In this document: in pieces, positions 23,080 to 24,316 of the stretch
How the letters are laid out: each line of letters opens with the position of its first letter
Numbering within the stretch: the first letter of the stretch is position 1
Assembly: GCA_020718525.1 (NCBI GenBank)
Contig: DYRX01000025.1
Coordinates: forward strand, 1-24,316
Source of the DNA: Victivallis vadensis
GTDB lineage: Bacteria > Verrucomicrobiota > Lentisphaeria > Victivallales > GWF2-50-93
DNA: 24,316 bases
Reading direction: 5' to 3'
Translations under genes and position numbers: made by a program
The notes under the pieces: model-generated
Seen by the model: only the letters and a program-made list of their open reading frames with translations
Told to the model about the DNA's origin: nothing
Database searches by the model: none

Positions 23080-24078
23080 ATGGACAGCAAATGCCAAATC
23101 ATTTTCATACTCAACCCCTTGTCTGGCGACGGAATCACCGGCGAAATGTGGCCTGAAATCGAAGCCGTTCTGCGCCGCCTGGGAATCTCCTACCGGCTTG
23201 TAAAAAGCGAGGGAGACCTAAGTGTGCGCACGCTGGAAGTGCTGAGGGAGGGCGTGGATACAGGCGCATGCATTGCCGGAGTCGGGGGTGACGGAACTCA
23301 CTGCGCCATCATAAACGGGATGATGCGCCATATGGAAGATGCAGGCGCACCCCCCTTGCCACCCTATGCCATCATTCCTCTCGGAACCGCGAACAATGTA
23401 GCGAAATCTTTCGGAATATATGGCGGCGGCAAAATGTTCGGCAACTCGCTCGCAAGAGCGCTCAAGGGCGCAGTCTTCGGAGCGGATTTCCACATTGACA
23501 TTGCGAAAATAGGAGATCGGTATTTTGTGGACGATTTTTCGGCAGGATTCGACGCAGTCGTGCTCGGAGGCAGGGACGCTGACAAAAGAGCATTGTCAAA
23601 AAAACCGCTGCTGTCCCACATATTCCGGGGCTATTCCATTTATTTTTTCAATGTTGTCAAATCGCTTTTCACGCAGTCTCCTTCTGAAATTGTAGTCGAA
23701 TCCTCCGGGAGACGCGTATTCGAGGGAGAAGCCTTCAACGTCGTTGTCAACAACACCAGGATATATGCGGGTGAATTCGATTTCACCGACAGCGCGATTG
23801 CAAACGACGGCCTTCTCGACATGCTGATATTCACCGGCAGAAGGGACTATTTTCGCAGATTCATCCTGGGAAGCCGCCGTATGCCACACGGAATCAGGCG
23901 TTTCGCCCACAAAAATGACGGGCTTGTCCAGCACATGAAGGGAACTTCTTTTAAAATATCATCGCCGCATCCGATCGAGTATCAGACCGACGGTGAATTC
24001 ATGGGAAGCTCGGACAGCATCGAGATATCCGTGAAGCCGCGTGCCATAAAAATCAAAATCCCAGTAGAGCCCGAGTGA
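23080..24078 (+). CDS. Diacylglycerol kinase-family lipid kinase (YegS/DgkB-like)
   Basis: 332 residues with the DAGK catalytic fold: ILNPLSGDG (10-18), the nucleotide loop GVGGDGTHCAIINGMM (67-82), IPLGTANNVAKSFGI (99-113), a central beta-sandwich half with FNVVVNNTRIYAGEFDFTDS, and YQTDGE near the C-terminus. The family phosphorylates diacylglycerol or sphingoid-type lipids with ATP at the cytoplasmic face of the inner membrane; the lipid substrate cannot be read from sequence. In bacteria these enzymes often return diacylglycerol released by envelope-glycan enzymes to phospholipid synthesis, which would suit this LPS-rich neighbourhood, but that link is inference. The ATG at 23080 has only a weak purine-rich region before it. 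It is transcribed divergently from the IPT/SUMF1 gene. Confidence 0.85.
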   Translation: MDSKCQIIFILNPLSGDGITGEMWPEIEAVLRRLGISYRLVKSEGDLSVRTLEVLREGVDTGACIAGVGGDGTHCAIINGMMRHMEDAGAPPLPPYAIIPLGTANNVAKSFGIYGGGKMFGNSLARALKGAVFGADFHIDIAKIGDRYFVDDFSAGFDAVVLGGRDADKRALSKKPLLSHIFRGYSIYFFNVVKSLFTQSPSEIVVESSGRRVFEGEAFNVVVNNTRIYAGEFDFTDSAIANDGLLDMLIFTGRRDYFRRFILGSRRMPHGIRRFAHKNDGLVQHMKGTSFKISSPHPIEYQTDGEFMGSSDSIEISVKPRAIKIKIPVEPE

Positions 24079-24119
24079 CCTGAAAGCTCAGTAAACCACA
24101 TTCTTTAATCGTGCTACGC

Positions 24120-24316
24120 ATGGATGACATTCCAGTGTCCCTGCCGGAGACGGCTGATGAGATCATCCAACATTGCATATTTTCCAGTAAGTGTTGCGAT
24201 AAATTCCTACGATTGCACAATCAAGGAGCAATATTGACTGGAAGGAAAAAAACTCCCCTTAAGAAAATTGCGGTGCAATTTTCATTAGATAATCTGGAGC
24301 GGAAGTCTGCGGAAAG
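24120..24316 (+). CDS. Possible partial gene running off the window end
   Basis: From the ATG at 24120 the frame stays open for 65 codons to the window edge (MDDIPVSLPETADEIIQHCI...). The previous in-frame stop is near 24086. I recognise no family; it has a Cys-rich spot (HCIFSSKCC) and a Lys/Arg-rich middle. There is no clear Shine-Dalgarno, and a 9-bp hairpin lies inside it, so it may be non-coding. Confidence 0.3.
   Translation, partial: MDDIPVSLPETADEIIQHCIFSSKCCDKFLRLHNQGAILTGRKKTPLKKIAVQFSLDNLERKSAE
24263..24283. repeat. 9-bp perfect hairpin near the window end
   Basis: GAAAATTGC (24263-24271) and GCAATTTTC (24275-24283) are exact reverse complements with a GGT loop. There is no T-run after it on either strand, so an intrinsic terminator is not well supported; an operator is as likely. 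It lies within the possible partial gene from 24120. Confidence 0.4.

Noticed and set aside
24143..24154. GCCG-GAGA-CGGC stem after the lipid kinase gene as terminator
   Set aside because: Only 4 bp and no T-run follows; also inside the possible partial gene.
1..24316. CRISPR array, insertion sequence, integrase or phage genes
   Set aside because: No regularly spaced repeats, transposase motifs or terminal inverted repeats were seen; the window looks like stable chromosome.

Overview
The window looks like the chromosome of a Gram-negative bacterium with a lipid A/LPS outer membrane. It carries lpxI, a WaaF-type heptosyltransferase, an O-antigen ligase-like protein, ExbB/ExbD and pilT, and most exported proteins have signal peptides. 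The gene styles (CCNP-type NHL protein, IPT/SUMF1/carboxypeptidase-like fusion, PEGA and TPR envelope proteins, vWA next to ExbBD) suggest the PVC group, perhaps Lentisphaerota or a relative. That placement is inference from domain content; there is no rRNA or marker gene here. Almost all genes lie on the minus strand, and several starts have clear GGAG/GGAGG ribosome binding sites.

Layout: 1-557 is non-coding and unusually rich in short repeats and dyads. 558-1559 (+) is a membrane-anchored NHL propeller protein whose 3' end overlaps by 35 bp the end of the convergent 1525-3894 (-), an O-antigen ligase-like protein with a C-terminal repeat region. From 13867 down to 3965 (-) runs one large envelope cluster: two periplasmic TPR proteins, ExbB, two ExbDs, a vWA protein with a TonB-type membrane anchor, a small exported protein, and an exported coiled-coil/PEGA/LecA-like protein. 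A good sigma70-like promoter stands before the first TPR gene, and a perfect dyad stands before exbB. From 18052 down to 14031 (-) is a tight three-gene unit: pilT, a waaF-like heptosyltransferase and an asparagine-synthase-like amidotransferase lacking the glutaminase cysteine. 18053-18506 is a spacer with several dyads. From 22927 down to 18507 (-) lie a large secreted IPT/SUMF1 protein, lpxI, and a class D beta-lactamase-like gene that is split by a single-base frameshift between signal peptide and catalytic domain. 23080-24078 (+) is a diacylglycerol-kinase-family lipid kinase, divergent from the IPT/SUMF1 gene. The last ~200 bases hold an open frame running off the window.

The most interesting unit is the ExbB-ExbD-ExbD-vWA cluster. 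The vWA protein carries the S-x3-H signature of TonB inside its single N-terminal membrane helix, followed by a Pro/basic linker and then a complete MIDAS (metal-dependent adhesion) site. This reads as a proton-motive-force-driven envelope machine in which a vWA domain replaces the TonB C-terminal domain, with TPR scaffold proteins upstream and a glycan- or surface-binding PEGA/LecA-like protein downstream. The pieces are seen in the sequence; the machine is inference.
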